64,000 bases of DNA from Pseudomonas baetica (GCF_002813455.1 NZ_PHHE01000001.1:5797001-5861000), one strand, 5' to 3'. Shown: positions 51,375-60,531, counted from the stretch's first letter. Numbers and translations are program-made. The notes: generated from the letters alone by a model not told the origin.

Positions 51375-51890
51375 TCAGAGACCGATCGCGGCACGCTGCT
51401 TTTCGAGCATGTCGACGCCGTTCACTTTCTCGATGAAATTGAGCAGATCGATCTCGATGATTTCTTCGTTATCGACGATGAGCTTGTAGTAGGAGCAGGT
51501 GGTGGTGATGCTGTGTTCGGTGTCTTCGCCAGGTTGGTTGTCGCCCATCTCGATGGTCTCGTGACGGCCGCGCATGACTACTTCCACTGCACTGACATCG
51601 CCGGTGTCGTCTTGCTGGAAGGCGCCGGCAAAACGCAGGGCGATACCTGAAGCATTCACGGCGCCGAACTGGCGCAGCGCGATCAGATCCATCCCGCCGG
51701 TCTTCCATTCGAACTGGATGCCGTCGTCGGAGAAACCCAAGTCAGCCTTGACCGGGCCGTTCATGCCGCCGCCGCGATAGCTCTCCATTTTGCGGCCGAG
51801 CGGCGGCAGGGTGACGGACTTGACCACGCCGACGTAGCTGTTGGCATCGTTGAACAGGTTGAGGTTTTTCAGTTTGCGCGGCAGGGCCAT
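51375..51890 (-). CDS. FII: Major tail tube protein FII
   Basis: A 171-residue protein with the P2 FII start MALPRKLKNLNLFNDANSYV and VTLPPLGRKMESYRGGGMNG. It forms the inner tube of the contractile tail. It lies 15 bp after the sheath gene. Confidence 0.94.
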   Translation of the reverse strand: MALPRKLKNLNLFNDANSYVGVVKSVTLPPLGRKMESYRGGGMNGPVKADLGFSDDGIQFEWKTGGMDLIALRQFGAVNASGIALRFAGAFQQDDTGDVSAVEVVMRGRHETIEMGDNQPGEDTEHSITTTCSYYKLIVDNEEIIEIDLLNFIEKVNGVDMLEKQRAAIGL

Positions 51891-51905
51891 GGCGCCGTTC
51901 TCCGG

Positions 51906-53075
51906 TTAGCGGTTGATCTGGCTGGCGAAGTTGATGAGGTAGCGGTCGGTGATGCGTTGACGCAGGGTCAGGTCTTCCAGCGGCGGGATCGGCGTGTAGT
52001 CATAATCCAGCCAGAGCTTGCCGGCCTTGAGGGTGTCTTTGGTATTGATGTCTTCGGGATACCAGCAGCCCCCGCCGACCAGATACCCTGCCGCGACCTT
52101 GGTGCGAAATTCGGCGTTGACCGCCTCGATCATGTCGCGCACCAGTGAGGCGTGCATGGGCTTGTCCATCGCCCACATCTGCGCGCCGGCCATGGTGTCG
52201 GCCAACACTTGCGCGGTGCGGGTGTAGTTCTCGAAAGCGAACTGCGGATCGTCGCTGCAGGTGCGGCTACCCCAGAACCGAAAGCCGCCCTCGTTGATCA
52301 GCGTGGTGACTTCGTGGCCGTTGAGGTAGTTGGCATCGGTCACCGGGTTTTGCAGATCCCAGAACACGTCGGCGTTGATGCCGGTGACGCCATTCACGGC
52401 GACGTTGGATAAGGTTTTGTGCCAGCCGGTTTGCTGATCGATCTTGGCGCGCAGGCCTAGCGCATTGGCCACCGCGCTTGCGTTCACAGTCTTATTGGTA
52501 GCGGTGTTCCAGTTGAGGAAGTCAGGCCAGATGACCATGGCTTCTCGCGCCCCGAAGTTGCGACGGTAAGTAACGGCCTCTTCTTTGGTCTGGCAGTCCC
52601 AGGCGCTGATGTAGGCGAATGCGCGTAATTGTTGAGCAAGTGCCGTGAGGGCGGTGGCCACGGGCAGCGAGTCGAGTCCGGGCACGCCCAGAATGCGCGG
52701 CACCAATCCCAATCGGGATTTAGCGGCAAGCAGCGCTTTCATACCGGTGTATTTGCCGGACTCGGTAGTGGTACCGATCAAGGCGCTGGCCGTTTCCGCT
52801 TCGTCCTGACCTTCCTTTACGCGCACGACGATGACGTAGGGTTTGGTCTGATTGGCAATAGCTTGCAGGCTGACGGCCAACGTACCTTTTTCTCCGGCCT
52901 TGCCAATGGCGCTCTGAACGCTGCTGATGAGTACCGGCGTGTCCAGTGGAAAGGTCGCGGCATCGGCATCATCGGCGGTGCAAACCATGCCGATGACGGC
53001 GGTCGGGATCGTGCGGATCGGGCGTGAGCCATCGTTGAGTTCGATGACTCGGACGCCGTGAAGATAATCGGACAT
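51906..53075 (-). CDS. FI: Tail sheath protein FI
   Basis: A 389-residue sheath protein: HGVRVIELNDGSRPIRTIPT near the N-terminus and FWGSRTCSDDPQFAFENYTR and GGCWYPEDINTKDTLKAGKL further on. It polymerises around the tube and contracts on infection. Standard position before FII. Confidence 0.94.
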   Translation of the reverse strand: MSDYLHGVRVIELNDGSRPIRTIPTAVIGMVCTADDADAATFPLDTPVLISSVQSAIGKAGEKGTLAVSLQAIANQTKPYVIVVRVKEGQDEAETASALIGTTTESGKYTGMKALLAAKSRLGLVPRILGVPGLDSLPVATALTALAQQLRAFAYISAWDCQTKEEAVTYRRNFGAREAMVIWPDFLNWNTATNKTVNASAVANALGLRAKIDQQTGWHKTLSNVAVNGVTGINADVFWDLQNPVTDANYLNGHEVTTLINEGGFRFWGSRTCSDDPQFAFENYTRTAQVLADTMAGAQMWAMDKPMHASLVRDMIEAVNAEFRTKVAAGYLVGGGCWYPEDINTKDTLKAGKLWLDYDYTPIPPLEDLTLRQRITDRYLINFASQINR

Positions 53076-53181
53076 GGAAGCGGCCTGTGCGGTGAGCGTG
53101 AAGTCGATGCACAGGTTGCCGCTGGAGGATGATTACTTCACGCAGTGGGCGTTGTAGTCAGGTTGGATACAGCACGCAGCT

Positions 53182-53748
53182 CTACCGGCGTCGATGCTGG
53201 TCAGGAGGTGTTGGCCAATCGATGACGTAGGGGAACTGTTTCTTCTGTTCGATTCGGTTGAGCTCAACGCTGTAGCGCATCCACGTTCCCAACCATTCCT
53301 TTTCGGAGTCCGTCGCGCTACCGAGCTGCTGAGCGTATTGCAGCGGGGCAATGCGCAACTGTGCTTCGCGTAATAACTCGTCTCGACGATCGAAAGCCTG
53401 CATGGATTGAGTAGCGCGTTGAGCCGGTTCGTCGAGAGCCCACTTACCGCTTTTCCAGATGAAATGTTCGCCGGGTCGAGGTTGGCGAGTGAAGCCTTCG
53501 GGCAGATCCCCAAGCGTGTGCCAGGTGTGTTCACTGCCGTCGTCAGTCCGAAAGACTGATCCGCGCAAGTCTCGAGTCTGCTGAGGTTTGCCATCAATCA
53601 TGGCCCAGACGTGTTCAAGTTTCGCAGGTGCAAGCGCTTTCGACAGTTGCACTGCATTGCCGGGCACTTGCGGGCCAAAACCGGGAATGGGAGGAAATGT
53701 TACGGGGCCGGATAATGCGCCGGCGTCGTCTATCAAATAGGTAATCAC
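53182..53748 (-). CDS. Tail fibre assembly protein
   Basis: A 188-residue protein with central EHFIWKSGKWALDEPAQRA, then LREAQLRIAPLQYAQQLGSA and a terminal VIDWPTPP, typical of caudovirus fibre-assembly chaperones. It directly follows the fibre gene, whose stop is 7 bp upstream. Confidence 0.85.
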   Translation of the reverse strand: MITYLIDDAGALSGPVTFPPIPGFGPQVPGNAVQLSKALAPAKLEHVWAMIDGKPQQTRDLRGSVFRTDDGSEHTWHTLGDLPEGFTRQPRPGEHFIWKSGKWALDEPAQRATQSMQAFDRRDELLREAQLRIAPLQYAQQLGSATDSEKEWLGTWMRYSVELNRIEQKKQFPYVIDWPTPPDQHRRR

Positions 53749-53755
53749 TGGAACC

Positions 53756-55258
53756 TCAAATCATCTTGATACAGCCGGGGTAGGCGATGTTTCGTGGACG
53801 GGTTTCGGCGTCGCCTATACGGCCGATGTAGGGGGGCGAAAAGTTGTGAGAAACGATGTGCTGCAAACGTGCGCTCCCGCGCGCGACCGATGCAGGGACC
53901 AAGGAAAGATGGTCGCCGGTACCTTCGCCGAGCGAAGCAGAATGGGTGTGTTGTTCGAACGCGTCAGAAGTCTATGAGCCGGGCACTCGTCCCGCGACTT
54001 TCCAGGTACCGGGGCCTTCTGATTCAGATTTTGATGAAACGACGATTTCCCAGTCCCTCACCGCAATTATTTTGGTGCCACGGGCAAAAGTCCCGCCTTC
54101 AAATGGCATCCCGGGTATGAGCGTTGTTTGCGCTCTTACCTCAGTGATGACGGGGCTGCCTATTGTGGCGATGCCGGTAAGTGTGGTTTTTTCGACGTAG
54201 CGACCTTGATCGAGCACCCTTAGAAATTCCCCTCGCGCCTCCGGTGAGCGAAACGTTTTCTTTTCGTCTCCACTGCTCCATGCGCCTTCCATGCGTCGCT
54301 CTTTGTCCGGATAGAGCATTCCCGAGCGCTGAGCGTGGTCCCATAGCCACGGCCATTCATCTCGTTTGAGCAACTGACCGTTTAAAGCGCCGTAGCCACC
54401 TGGGTTGAACACCGTGGTGGTTTCAAAAACCGGGCGCCCCAAAGGCGTACTGTCGAAGCGGCCGACGGGCCACCAACTTCCGGCGCCGTCGCTGCGCAAA
54501 TGCCACCAATCGCCTGCTCCCATCAACACGAGAAACGGGTAGCCCGAGGGCTTGAGATGAGTGTGAAATTTCAGGGTGTCTTTCTCGGAGGCTTTAACCG
54601 TTAACCGGTGGATGCTGTTGTCTTTGCGGTGGACGATGACGTCGCGGGTGCCCAAGGCCGCGTTGGCGGAGGGGAGCTCAACGGACAGCGGGGCAACGCT
54701 GGCATCAATCAAAACGATGCCCAGCTCATTGGGCTTCAGGCTTCTGGAAGACGACACGGATGTAAAAACAGGCCCGGCGCGGACCGAGCGATCAACATAG
54801 TCACGGGTAGCCATCACCACCGACGGATCAATCTTCAGATGAATATTTGACGTACCGCTGGTGATGATGTGCATACGCACCACTTGGTTTCGACCGGAGC
54901 CTTGAACGAGCAGCGGCTTGTAGCTTGGCGCGACGTTGGCAACTGCCGAGAACACGCCATCATCGTCTTCGAGTGCCAGTTCGCGAATCCACCAGCCACC
55001 CACATCCGGAGGAAGTACCAACTCGGCGATGAGGACGTTTTCGTCGGTCGCTGAAACGTACAACTGGTTGAGTTGGGCGCGGTATCGCTGATTGATCAGC
55101 TTGGTTTGCGCCGTACTGGGCACAGGGTCGGTGCCGTTGGCGTCACCGATCAGCATATAGCTCGGCTGCCACGGAACGCCGAGGGCGTCGCAGTTGGTTT
55201 TCTTGGCGGCGCCCAACATCGTGAGCATGCCGCCGAAAATAGAGTTCTGATCAACCAT
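53756..55258 (-). pseudogene. H: Tail fibre protein H, with an internal amber codon
   Basis: From ATG 55258 (MVDQNSIFGGML) the frame runs 428 codons to TAG at 53974-53972. The same frame then stays open 71 more codons (TSDAFEQHTHSASLGEGTG ... RPRNIAYPGCIKMI) to TGA at 53756. That ending is the standard tail-fibre C-terminus, so the amber codon truncates the protein just before its tip. The N-terminus is the P2 gpH baseplate-binding domain (VLIAELVLPPDVGGWWIREL). Truncated fibre, or readthrough product. Confidence 0.82.
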
Positions 55259-55877
55259 GGGGGTAAACATCCAGTTCGTCGAGGGTGTATAGGCTCAAGC
55301 CGCTGTAGCCCCGGACTGAAACGTCGATATCCGGGTTGTTCCACGGGTACACGTCGATATCGTCACCGTCGGAAACGGCGACACCAACGAACGCGTCGAG
55401 TCGGGTTTCGAGAATGATGTCGAGGCCGGTCAGGTGGCGGGTGAGGGGCTTGGCGTCGTCGATGAGCCACACCAGTTCCTGGTACATGGCTTCGGTGATG
55501 CCGGAGTCGAGGACGCCGATGCGTAAGGTGAAGGTGCCGGGTGTGCCGTGTGGGATGGTCTGCCACCATTCAGCGATTTCAATCAGGTATCCCAGCGGTT
55601 CGACCACTCGGCGTAAGGCGCCGATCGTGCCCTTGTGCGAGTGGACGTAGTACGCCGCGCGGCAGGCTGCGCGCTTGGCGGATTCCGGCCATTTGCTGTC
55701 CCAGCGATCTACGGAAAAAGCCCAAGCCAGGTAAGGCAGCAAGGGCAGGGGGCATTGGTCAGGGTTATAGAGTGTGCGCAGCGGAATGGGCACGCGTTGG
55801 ATCTGCACCAACGCTTGCGCGGCTTGGTACTCCAGTGGCGTTGAATTGCGGGGTAGAAGTGGCTGGTAGGTCATCAC
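55251..55877 (-). CDS. I: Phage tail protein I
   Basis: A 208-residue baseplate protein: LRTLYNPDQCPLPLLPYLAW and WAFSVDRWDS are the P2 gpI pattern. It overlaps J by 4 bp and the fibre gene start by 8 bp. It links baseplate and fibres. Confidence 0.92.
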   Translation of the reverse strand: MMTYQPLLPRNSTPLEYQAAQALVQIQRVPIPLRTLYNPDQCPLPLLPYLAWAFSVDRWDSKWPESAKRAACRAAYYVHSHKGTIGALRRVVEPLGYLIEIAEWWQTIPHGTPGTFTLRIGVLDSGITEAMYQELVWLIDDAKPLTRHLTGLDIILETRLDAFVGVAVSDGDDIDVYPWNNPDIDVSVRGYSGLSLYTLDELDVYPHG

Positions 55878-56785
55878 TCAAACCCCAGCGACAGATCGAC
55901 ATGCGTGCAGTAGGGCGCCTGATATTTGGTGGCGACGATGTCGACCCAGTTCTCCAGCACGACCTTGCGGACGCCCTCGACGTGCAGCGCGGCGTGGACG
56001 ATGGATTCGGACACCTCCAGCGCCAAACGGCGACGCTGATGGACGAATTGGAGCAGCTGCGCTTCCGCGGCAGCGAGGATCAGTTCGGTTTCCGGGCCGT
56101 TGGTCAGCAGGTAGAGCTTGGCTTTGACCTGGTAGTTGAGGATCTTCGCACTCTGAACGGTGAGGCGATCCGCAACGGGCCGGCGGTCATCGTCGCTGAG
56201 GTAGGTTTTGACCTTGTCGAGCAGCGTTTGCGATGCAGTGCCATTCCCTAAAATCGACTGCACGGTAACGACGGCTTCGGCCGGCGCGGGGCTTTCAGCG
56301 GTGGCGTCGGCGACCTGACCGTCAACGGAGCGGGCGTGGAAGATGTAGCTGTTGCGCGGGCCGGCGGTGCTGAGGCCTTCCCAGGCCATTTGGGCGCGTT
56401 CCCTTAAGCTGTCGTCACTTTCCATCAATCTGGGAACTGGCGGGGCGGCTGTCGGGTTCGCGGCCTGAATAATCAGCCGTTTCACGTTGAAGTTGGCGGC
56501 AAGCTGTTCGAGGTCAGTGCCCTTGGCCAAGGCCAGCATGTTGGCCACGGACGCCTCGTTGACTCGCTGACGCCAAATCATCTCGCGGTAGGCATTTTCC
56601 TCAAGCAGCTTGGTTAACGGCTCCGACTCCATGTTGAGGCGGACGGCAATCTGGGCCTGTTGGTCGACCGGCCAGAGGCTGATGGCGTAGGCCTTGCGCT
56701 CGGCGAGGATCTGCTCGTAGTCGATCTGTTCAACGACTTGCGGGGCCGGGAGCTGGCCGAGGTCGATGGCGACGAAAGTGTTCAA
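55874..56785 (-). CDS. J: Baseplate assembly protein J
   Basis: A 303-residue protein with the baseplate J fold: REMIWRQRVNEASVANMLA, LEQLAANFNVKRLII, GPRNSYIFHARSVDGQVADA. It forms the baseplate wedge with W and I. 4-bp overlaps on both sides show translational coupling. Confidence 0.93.
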   Translation of the reverse strand: MNTFVAIDLGQLPAPQVVEQIDYEQILAERKAYAISLWPVDQQAQIAVRLNMESEPLTKLLEENAYREMIWRQRVNEASVANMLALAKGTDLEQLAANFNVKRLIIQAANPTAAPPVPRLMESDDSLRERAQMAWEGLSTAGPRNSYIFHARSVDGQVADATAESPAPAEAVVTVQSILGNGTASQTLLDKVKTYLSDDDRRPVADRLTVQSAKILNYQVKAKLYLLTNGPETELILAAAEAQLLQFVHQRRRLALEVSESIVHAALHVEGVRKVVLENWVDIVATKYQAPYCTHVDLSLGFE

Positions 56786-57126
56786 ACGCTACCCCCCAGT
56801 TGCAGAGTCACGCTCAGGCTCAGCGGCTGGTTGCTGTCGACAATAGTGCCCTCAATATCCAGTGACGCTTGGCCTTGCAGATTTGCCCCGACAAATTGCA
56901 CTCGATTGAGGCTGATGCGAGTTTCCCAGCGCATCAGCGCCATGACGGTGGCGGCGTAGACCTGCAAGCGGGTGACGTCGTTGAAGGGTTGATCAATTAA
57001 CTCGGGCAGGAGGCTGCCGTACTCGCGGCGCATGACGCGGGTGCCGATGCGGGTGGTCAGGATGTCGGTGATGGACTGGGTGATGTGTTCGACCAAACCG
57101 AGGGCTGCGCCGGTTTCTCGGTTCAT
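56782..57126 (-). CDS. W: Baseplate protein W (gp25-like)
   Basis: A 114-residue protein of the GPW/gp25 family: HITQSITDILTTRIGTRVMR then REYGSLLPELIDQPFNDVTR. A central baseplate wedge component related to gp25 lysozyme-fold proteins. Confidence 0.93.
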   Translation of the reverse strand: MNRETGAALGLVEHITQSITDILTTRIGTRVMRREYGSLLPELIDQPFNDVTRLQVYAATVMALMRWETRISLNRVQFVGANLQGQASLDIEGTIVDSNQPLSLSVTLQLGGSV

Positions 57127-57695
57127 TCCGGTTTCCCCGTTTTCGCGCTACCGGGCATGACATTCCCGTGCAGGTGCTTCACCAGACTGATGCCGGCTGC
57201 GATGACATCTTCGGACACGGTGACCATGCCGGTGACGTTCTGGTTGCCGGTCTGGGTGTAATCGCCCTCATGGGTGATCGGGCCGACGATGTGGATGCCG
57301 CCCGTGCTGACCAAGTTTGTAGTGCCGCCTTCGGCCAGCGTGGCGTTGAGGTGGTGCGCGATGCTGTCGTACTCAATGACGGTGCCGTCACGGTAGGTGC
57401 AGCGGTGCAGGCCTTCGCGGTCGCCGTTGGCCGGGATGTTGTCGCTGAACAGGCCGGTCAGGACGATGCCGTTGCCGAGTTGGCCGGAGGGGCTGAATAG
57501 GATGACTTGCTCGCCTTCGGTGGGTGGGTTCCATTCGCGGTCGGCGCCGGCTCGGGCAGCGACCCATGGGAGCCAGCCGGTGGTGAGCGTTCCGGTTTTG
57601 ACCTGCACGCGCGGGGGCTTCATCTGGACGGCAGCGATGGTGCCGAGGCGGATGAGGTTTTCGATCAGGCGGGCGAGGGTGGCTAAGTCGTTCAT
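57123..57695 (-). CDS. V: Baseplate spike protein V
   Basis: A 190-residue protein: an OB-fold N-terminus (RVQVKTGTLTTGWLPWVAAR, WNPPTEGEQVILFSPSGQL) and a C-terminal beta-helix ending in a GPITHEGDYTQTGNQNVTGM repeat. The tip pierces the outer membrane. Overlaps W by 4 bp. Confidence 0.93.
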   Translation of the reverse strand: MNDLATLARLIENLIRLGTIAAVQMKPPRVQVKTGTLTTGWLPWVAARAGADREWNPPTEGEQVILFSPSGQLGNGIVLTGLFSDNIPANGDREGLHRCTYRDGTVIEYDSIAHHLNATLAEGGTTNLVSTGGIHIVGPITHEGDYTQTGNQNVTGMVTVSEDVIAAGISLVKHLHGNVMPGSAKTGKPE

Positions 57696-57783
57696 GGCGC
57701 CGATGGTGGCGCCACGCGTGCGGGAGTGCAGCTTTTGAGGTTTGTAGGGTTGATACCTACAAACTCATATCCCTACATCACGG

Positions 57784-58074
57784 TCACCAGTCTTCGGAGC
57801 GTTCGGTGCGTTCGTGAAGGATACGAAGAATCTGTACTTCGTTCCCAACCACACGATAAGGGGCAATAAACGGGAATCTGGACAGAACCAACTCTCTAAC
57901 GTCTGGCGCTTGAGAGGGTCTGCCCAAGCCTGTAAAGGTTTCTAGTCGTTCTAATGACTCAAGTATTTGAGCTACTACGCCGTCCGCTGACTCGGCCCCT
58001 ATGCGAGTTGCGTAATACTCATGAATCGACTCTAGATCACTGTCCGCTTTGTCCGTCAATGCGATGTTTGGCAC
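57784..58074 (-). CDS. RelE/ParE-family toxin
   Basis: A 96-residue protein: IALTDKADSDLESIHEYYAT, VAQILESLERLETFTGLGRP, LVLSRFPFIAPYRVVGNEVQ and IRILHERTERSEDW form the RelE/ParE fold with the usual C-terminal basic/aromatic residues. Probably a gyrase or ribosome poison. It follows its antitoxin with a 38-bp overlap and lies inside the late operon between V and S. Confidence 0.88.
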   Translation of the reverse strand: MPNIALTDKADSDLESIHEYYATRIGAESADGVVAQILESLERLETFTGLGRPSQAPDVRELVLSRFPFIAPYRVVGNEVQILRILHERTERSEDW

Positions 58075-58300
58075 GATTCACCCATTTAGCCTTAACGGCT
58101 TTCAGATCTGTGAGGTTGCCTGCATCAGCGTCAGCGATACCTTCGGCGATTGCGTTGATGTGCCAAGACTCGGACTCAACGTAACGGGCCAAGGCGCGTT
58201 TTAGGTGATATTGACGGTCACGGTCAGTGGCTTCCGCCAACTGGTCAAGCTGTTCGACCAATACCTCTTCGACACGAAACGACAGCACAGGCGAAGCCAT
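58037..58300 (-). CDS. Ribbon-helix-helix antitoxin of the ParE/RelE pair
   Basis: An 87-residue protein: an N-terminal ribbon-helix-helix (VLSFRVEEVLVEQLDQLAEA, RDRQYHLKRALARYV) and a C-terminal helix (GNLTDLKAVKAKWVN) that would bind the toxin. It should autorepress from the palindrome at 58321. Confidence 0.87.
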   Translation of the reverse strand: MASPVLSFRVEEVLVEQLDQLAEATDRDRQYHLKRALARYVESESWHINAIAEGIADADAGNLTDLKAVKAKWVNRAKHRIDGQSGQ

Positions 58301-58320
58301 AATATATCCCTCTCTCGCAT

Positions 58321-58355
58321 CTGTATACAGTTGCCATTAGTGTCAACACTGTAAA
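58321..58355 (-). promoter_or_regulatory. Palindrome and -35-like box before the toxin-antitoxin operon
   Basis: CTGTATACAG (58321-58330) is a perfect 10-bp palindrome, and TTGACA occurs on the minus strand near 58350-58355. The AT-rich region 58301-58400 differs from the phage genes, as expected of an independent promoter of an inserted module. Confidence 0.5.
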
Positions 58356-58541
58356 CTATAGCCGAGCAGATAAACAACAATTTTGTTGTATTTATGTATT
58401 TTTGTCGGTTCTGTTAGTGCCGTAAACACTGGGCGAAGCCGGGTCTGAATTCAAAAACGCCATACACAGCCGGGTTTTGTATCAAACCTATCCTGCGGAA
58501 AGGTTAGGTTACCGTTCGTCGGAACTTCCGTTTCATTACTT

Positions 58542-59012
58542 CTACGTCAGATGGAGTATCAGGCCATCGCGGATCAGATCAATATCTGCTTCGGTGAAAC
58601 CGATGACTTCCCTTTGTTCGTATCGCACGTTAGGAGCACTGCGATCCGCCCGGTCTTTTAAGCCGAACTGATGCACTCGAGCAATCCGGGCAATCCGACC
58701 GGTGAACCCGACGCTGATAGCACTCCCATGGCCTTGCACCTTAAGAAAGCTTGCCTTACGCAACTTCTGAAACATCTTCACTTTTCGCTTAACCCGACCC
58801 TGTTTACCGCGCAGGTTGCGTTGCTTGCGTGGCGCATACTTACTGCCGTCCGGGTTCTGCTGAGCAATGATCCGCTGTTGCTGACTGCGACGCAGGGCCT
58901 GGCCGATGCTGCGGGCCAGTTTGTTGCGCGATGTCGGTTCAAGCTGCCCGAGCAATCCCGCAGCCCAGTCCTCCAATGCTTCCAGTCGGTTTGTCATTTC
59001 GGCAGAACCCAT
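58542..59012 (-). CDS. S: Phage virion morphogenesis/tail completion protein S
   Basis: A 156-residue protein: LEALEDWAAGLLGQLEPTSR, LARSIGQALRRSQQQRIIAQ and SKYAPRKQRNLRGKQGRVKR are the P2 gpS pattern. It overlaps R by 19 bp. It completes the tail. Confidence 0.9.
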   Translation of the reverse strand: MGSAEMTNRLEALEDWAAGLLGQLEPTSRNKLARSIGQALRRSQQQRIIAQQNPDGSKYAPRKQRNLRGKQGRVKRKVKMFQKLRKASFLKVQGHGSAISVGFTGRIARIARVHQFGLKDRADRSAPNVRYEQREVIGFTEADIDLIRDGLILHLT

Positions 59013-59470
59013 TCACTACCGGTGCCTTGGGCGCCGGGTATCCAGTTCGGATCGAGGAAGTTGGCAGCCCGTTGTGGTTCGCCGGGATGGCGGATGGTGG
59101 TGTTGCCCTGGTCGTCCTTGCCTACCATCACACGCTCAGTCAGGGGCAGCGTCAAGCTCATATCAACTTTGCTGTTGTCGAGAATGTCGGCCTCGAACTG
59201 GATGCCATCAGCGGCCTTACTCGGCTTCTCCAGCAACTCGGACTGATAAACGCTCAACCACCCAAGCAACGGCAGCATGACGCTGTCGGGATGGCCGGCG
59301 AAGTCGGTGAGGATGACCTGTAGGTCGAAGCTGTACTCGAACGACAGCGTCTTCGCTGCGGTGCAGCGGATCTTGCCGTGGTCGATGAAGATCAGCAGGC
59401 GGTCGGGGTTGTGCTTGAGTTCTGCCACGGTCGCGAGCAGATGGGCCTTCAGGCTATCGGGCTTGTTCAT
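58994..59470 (-). CDS. R: Phage tail completion protein R
   Basis: A 158-residue protein: MNKPDSLKAHLLATVAELKH then LLIFIDHGKIRC and SFEYSFDLQVILTDFAGHPD fit P2 gpR. ATG 59470 overlaps the TGA of a small upstream ORF (ATGA). A longer frame up to 59710 runs into that ORF and has no support. Confidence 0.9.
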   Translation of the reverse strand: MNKPDSLKAHLLATVAELKHNPDRLLIFIDHGKIRCTAAKTLSFEYSFDLQVILTDFAGHPDSVMLPLLGWLSVYQSELLEKPSKAADGIQFEADILDNSKVDMSLTLPLTERVMVGKDDQGNTTIRHPGEPQRAANFLDPNWIPGAQGTGSEWVLPK

Positions 59471-59583
59471 GGTTGGGTCTGCCGATGTTGGTAGCCTATG
59501 TACACTTGGCTGGTGCACGCTGCCCGTGCGAGCTTGTTCATGCCGCCGGCGATTCGTCGTGGTGACTCTTCGAGAGTAATCAT
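59467..59583 (-). CDS. Tiny ORF coupled between the P-loop gene and R (38 residues)
   Basis: MITLEESPRRIAGGMNKLAR to a polar, Gln-rich end. Its ATG overlaps the stop of the P-loop gene (ATGA) and its TGA overlaps the start of R (ATGA). The tight coupling on both sides is the main evidence. The family is unknown. It is a small basic protein. Confidence 0.5.
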   Translation of the reverse strand: MITLEESPRRIAGGMNKLARAACTSQVYIGYQHRQTQP

Positions 59584-60062
59584 TTGAGGAACTCGCCGAG
59601 GTATAGCAGGCGGAAGTCTTCACGGCTGTATGACGAACGAGCTTCCTTGAGTATATGAGACATATCGAACGGCCAGGTGTATCTACGGTAGTGCCCGCCG
59701 TGGGCTGCAATCAGCCTTAACAGCATGTCGTTTTCTACAGGCAGTCCCGCCTCTCGCAAGCGTTTCGGTGTTGTCGCATAGTAGGCTCCGGGCCGGATTT
59801 CAATCGAATCCAGCCAGTCGAATTCGTCGTAAAACCAGACTGCATCGTCGGGATTTTCGTCAGTGGGTAACTCTTCGCCATCTTTCAGAATTGCAGCGCC
59901 CGGCAAGCGCCGCCGCGTATCCTCAACCAGCCCCGTTAAGGTGACGAAGCAGACACGCTGGCCGGCCTCAAGGTGAGTCTTCGCATGTTGAATGAGTCGC
60001 TCGGTTTTCCCTGTTTGCCTCGGGCTGATATCGAGATAGGCAATTCTGTGTGTTTGACTCAT
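59580..60062 (-). CDS. Small P-loop protein in the place of the P2 lysozyme and spanins
   Basis: 160 residues. DISPRQTGKTERLI (residues 11-24) is a Walker A-like loop, CFVTLTG follows a strand, AVWFYDEFDWLD (74-85) is a Walker B-like element, and PGAYYATTPKRLREAG is a possible sensor. It looks like the minimal ATPase core of a terminase or helicase, but no nuclease or further helicase domain is present. MSQTHRIAY at 60062 was chosen, since it overlaps the stop of the small ORF upstream. Function unknown. Confidence 0.65.
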   Translation of the reverse strand: MSQTHRIAYLDISPRQTGKTERLIQHAKTHLEAGQRVCFVTLTGLVEDTRRRLPGAAILKDGEELPTDENPDDAVWFYDEFDWLDSIEIRPGAYYATTPKRLREAGLPVENDMLLRLIAAHGGHYRRYTWPFDMSHILKEARSSYSREDFRLLYLGEFLK

Positions 60063-60175
60063 GTCGCCTCCGCCTGACGGCATTGGCAGTCACCGTATTC
60101 CTCATAGGTGCGCAGTGAACTGACTCGAAGGGTGCACAACGCCTGCACCCGGTCACAATGGACGAGGAGCGTCAT
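60059..60175 (-). CDS. Tiny cysteine-containing ORF (38 residues)
   Basis: MTLLVHCDRVQALCTLRVSS to a C-terminal CQCRQAEAT, with four cysteines. Its ATG overlaps the end of the holin gene by 4 bp and its TGA the P-loop gene start. No family recognised; a shortened zinc-binding protein is possible. Confidence 0.5.
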   Translation of the reverse strand: MTLLVHCDRVQALCTLRVSSLRTYEEYGDCQCRQAEAT

Positions 60176-60486
60176 AGTTGGTCTACCTTTCGGTTGAAAA
60201 TTCTTTTGGCCGCAGCGCGTGTTCCTTCGACGCCGAGTAACCCGATAACTCCGCCGAAAAATGGTGCAGTCGAGGCCGGAATCTCTAGGAGCGCCAGCCC
60301 GTGACTGGCAGACAGCGCGAGGGCGCCGCAAAGGGGAGCCTCAATCATCATGCGGCGCACTGTGCCGCCGCCATAGATCACGCGAAGACTCGCGATGACC
60401 AGGGCTAGAAGACCGGAGTAAATAGCGGGCCAGTTCTGTTCGAGCCAAGCGGGGAGCCAAGCCCAGGTGTCGGGGCGGTAAGACAT
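60172..60486 (-). CDS. Phage holin (lambda S-like)
   Basis: A 104-residue protein with three hydrophobic helices (IYSGLLALVIASLRVIYGGG; LCGALALSASHGLALLEIP; FFGGVIGLLGVEG) and a basic C-terminus (AAAKRIFNRKV). It matches class I holins that follow gene X in Pseudomonas P2-like phages. The start MSYRPDTWAW follows a GGATGGAAGT region; MDGSM four codons upstream is an alternative. Confidence 0.82.
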   Translation of the reverse strand: MSYRPDTWAWLPAWLEQNWPAIYSGLLALVIASLRVIYGGGTVRRMMIEAPLCGALALSASHGLALLEIPASTAPFFGGVIGLLGVEGTRAAAKRIFNRKVDQL

Positions 60487-60531
60487 ACTTCCATCCATGA
60501 TCAGAGTGATTGGGTTCAGAGGCGCGGCGGT

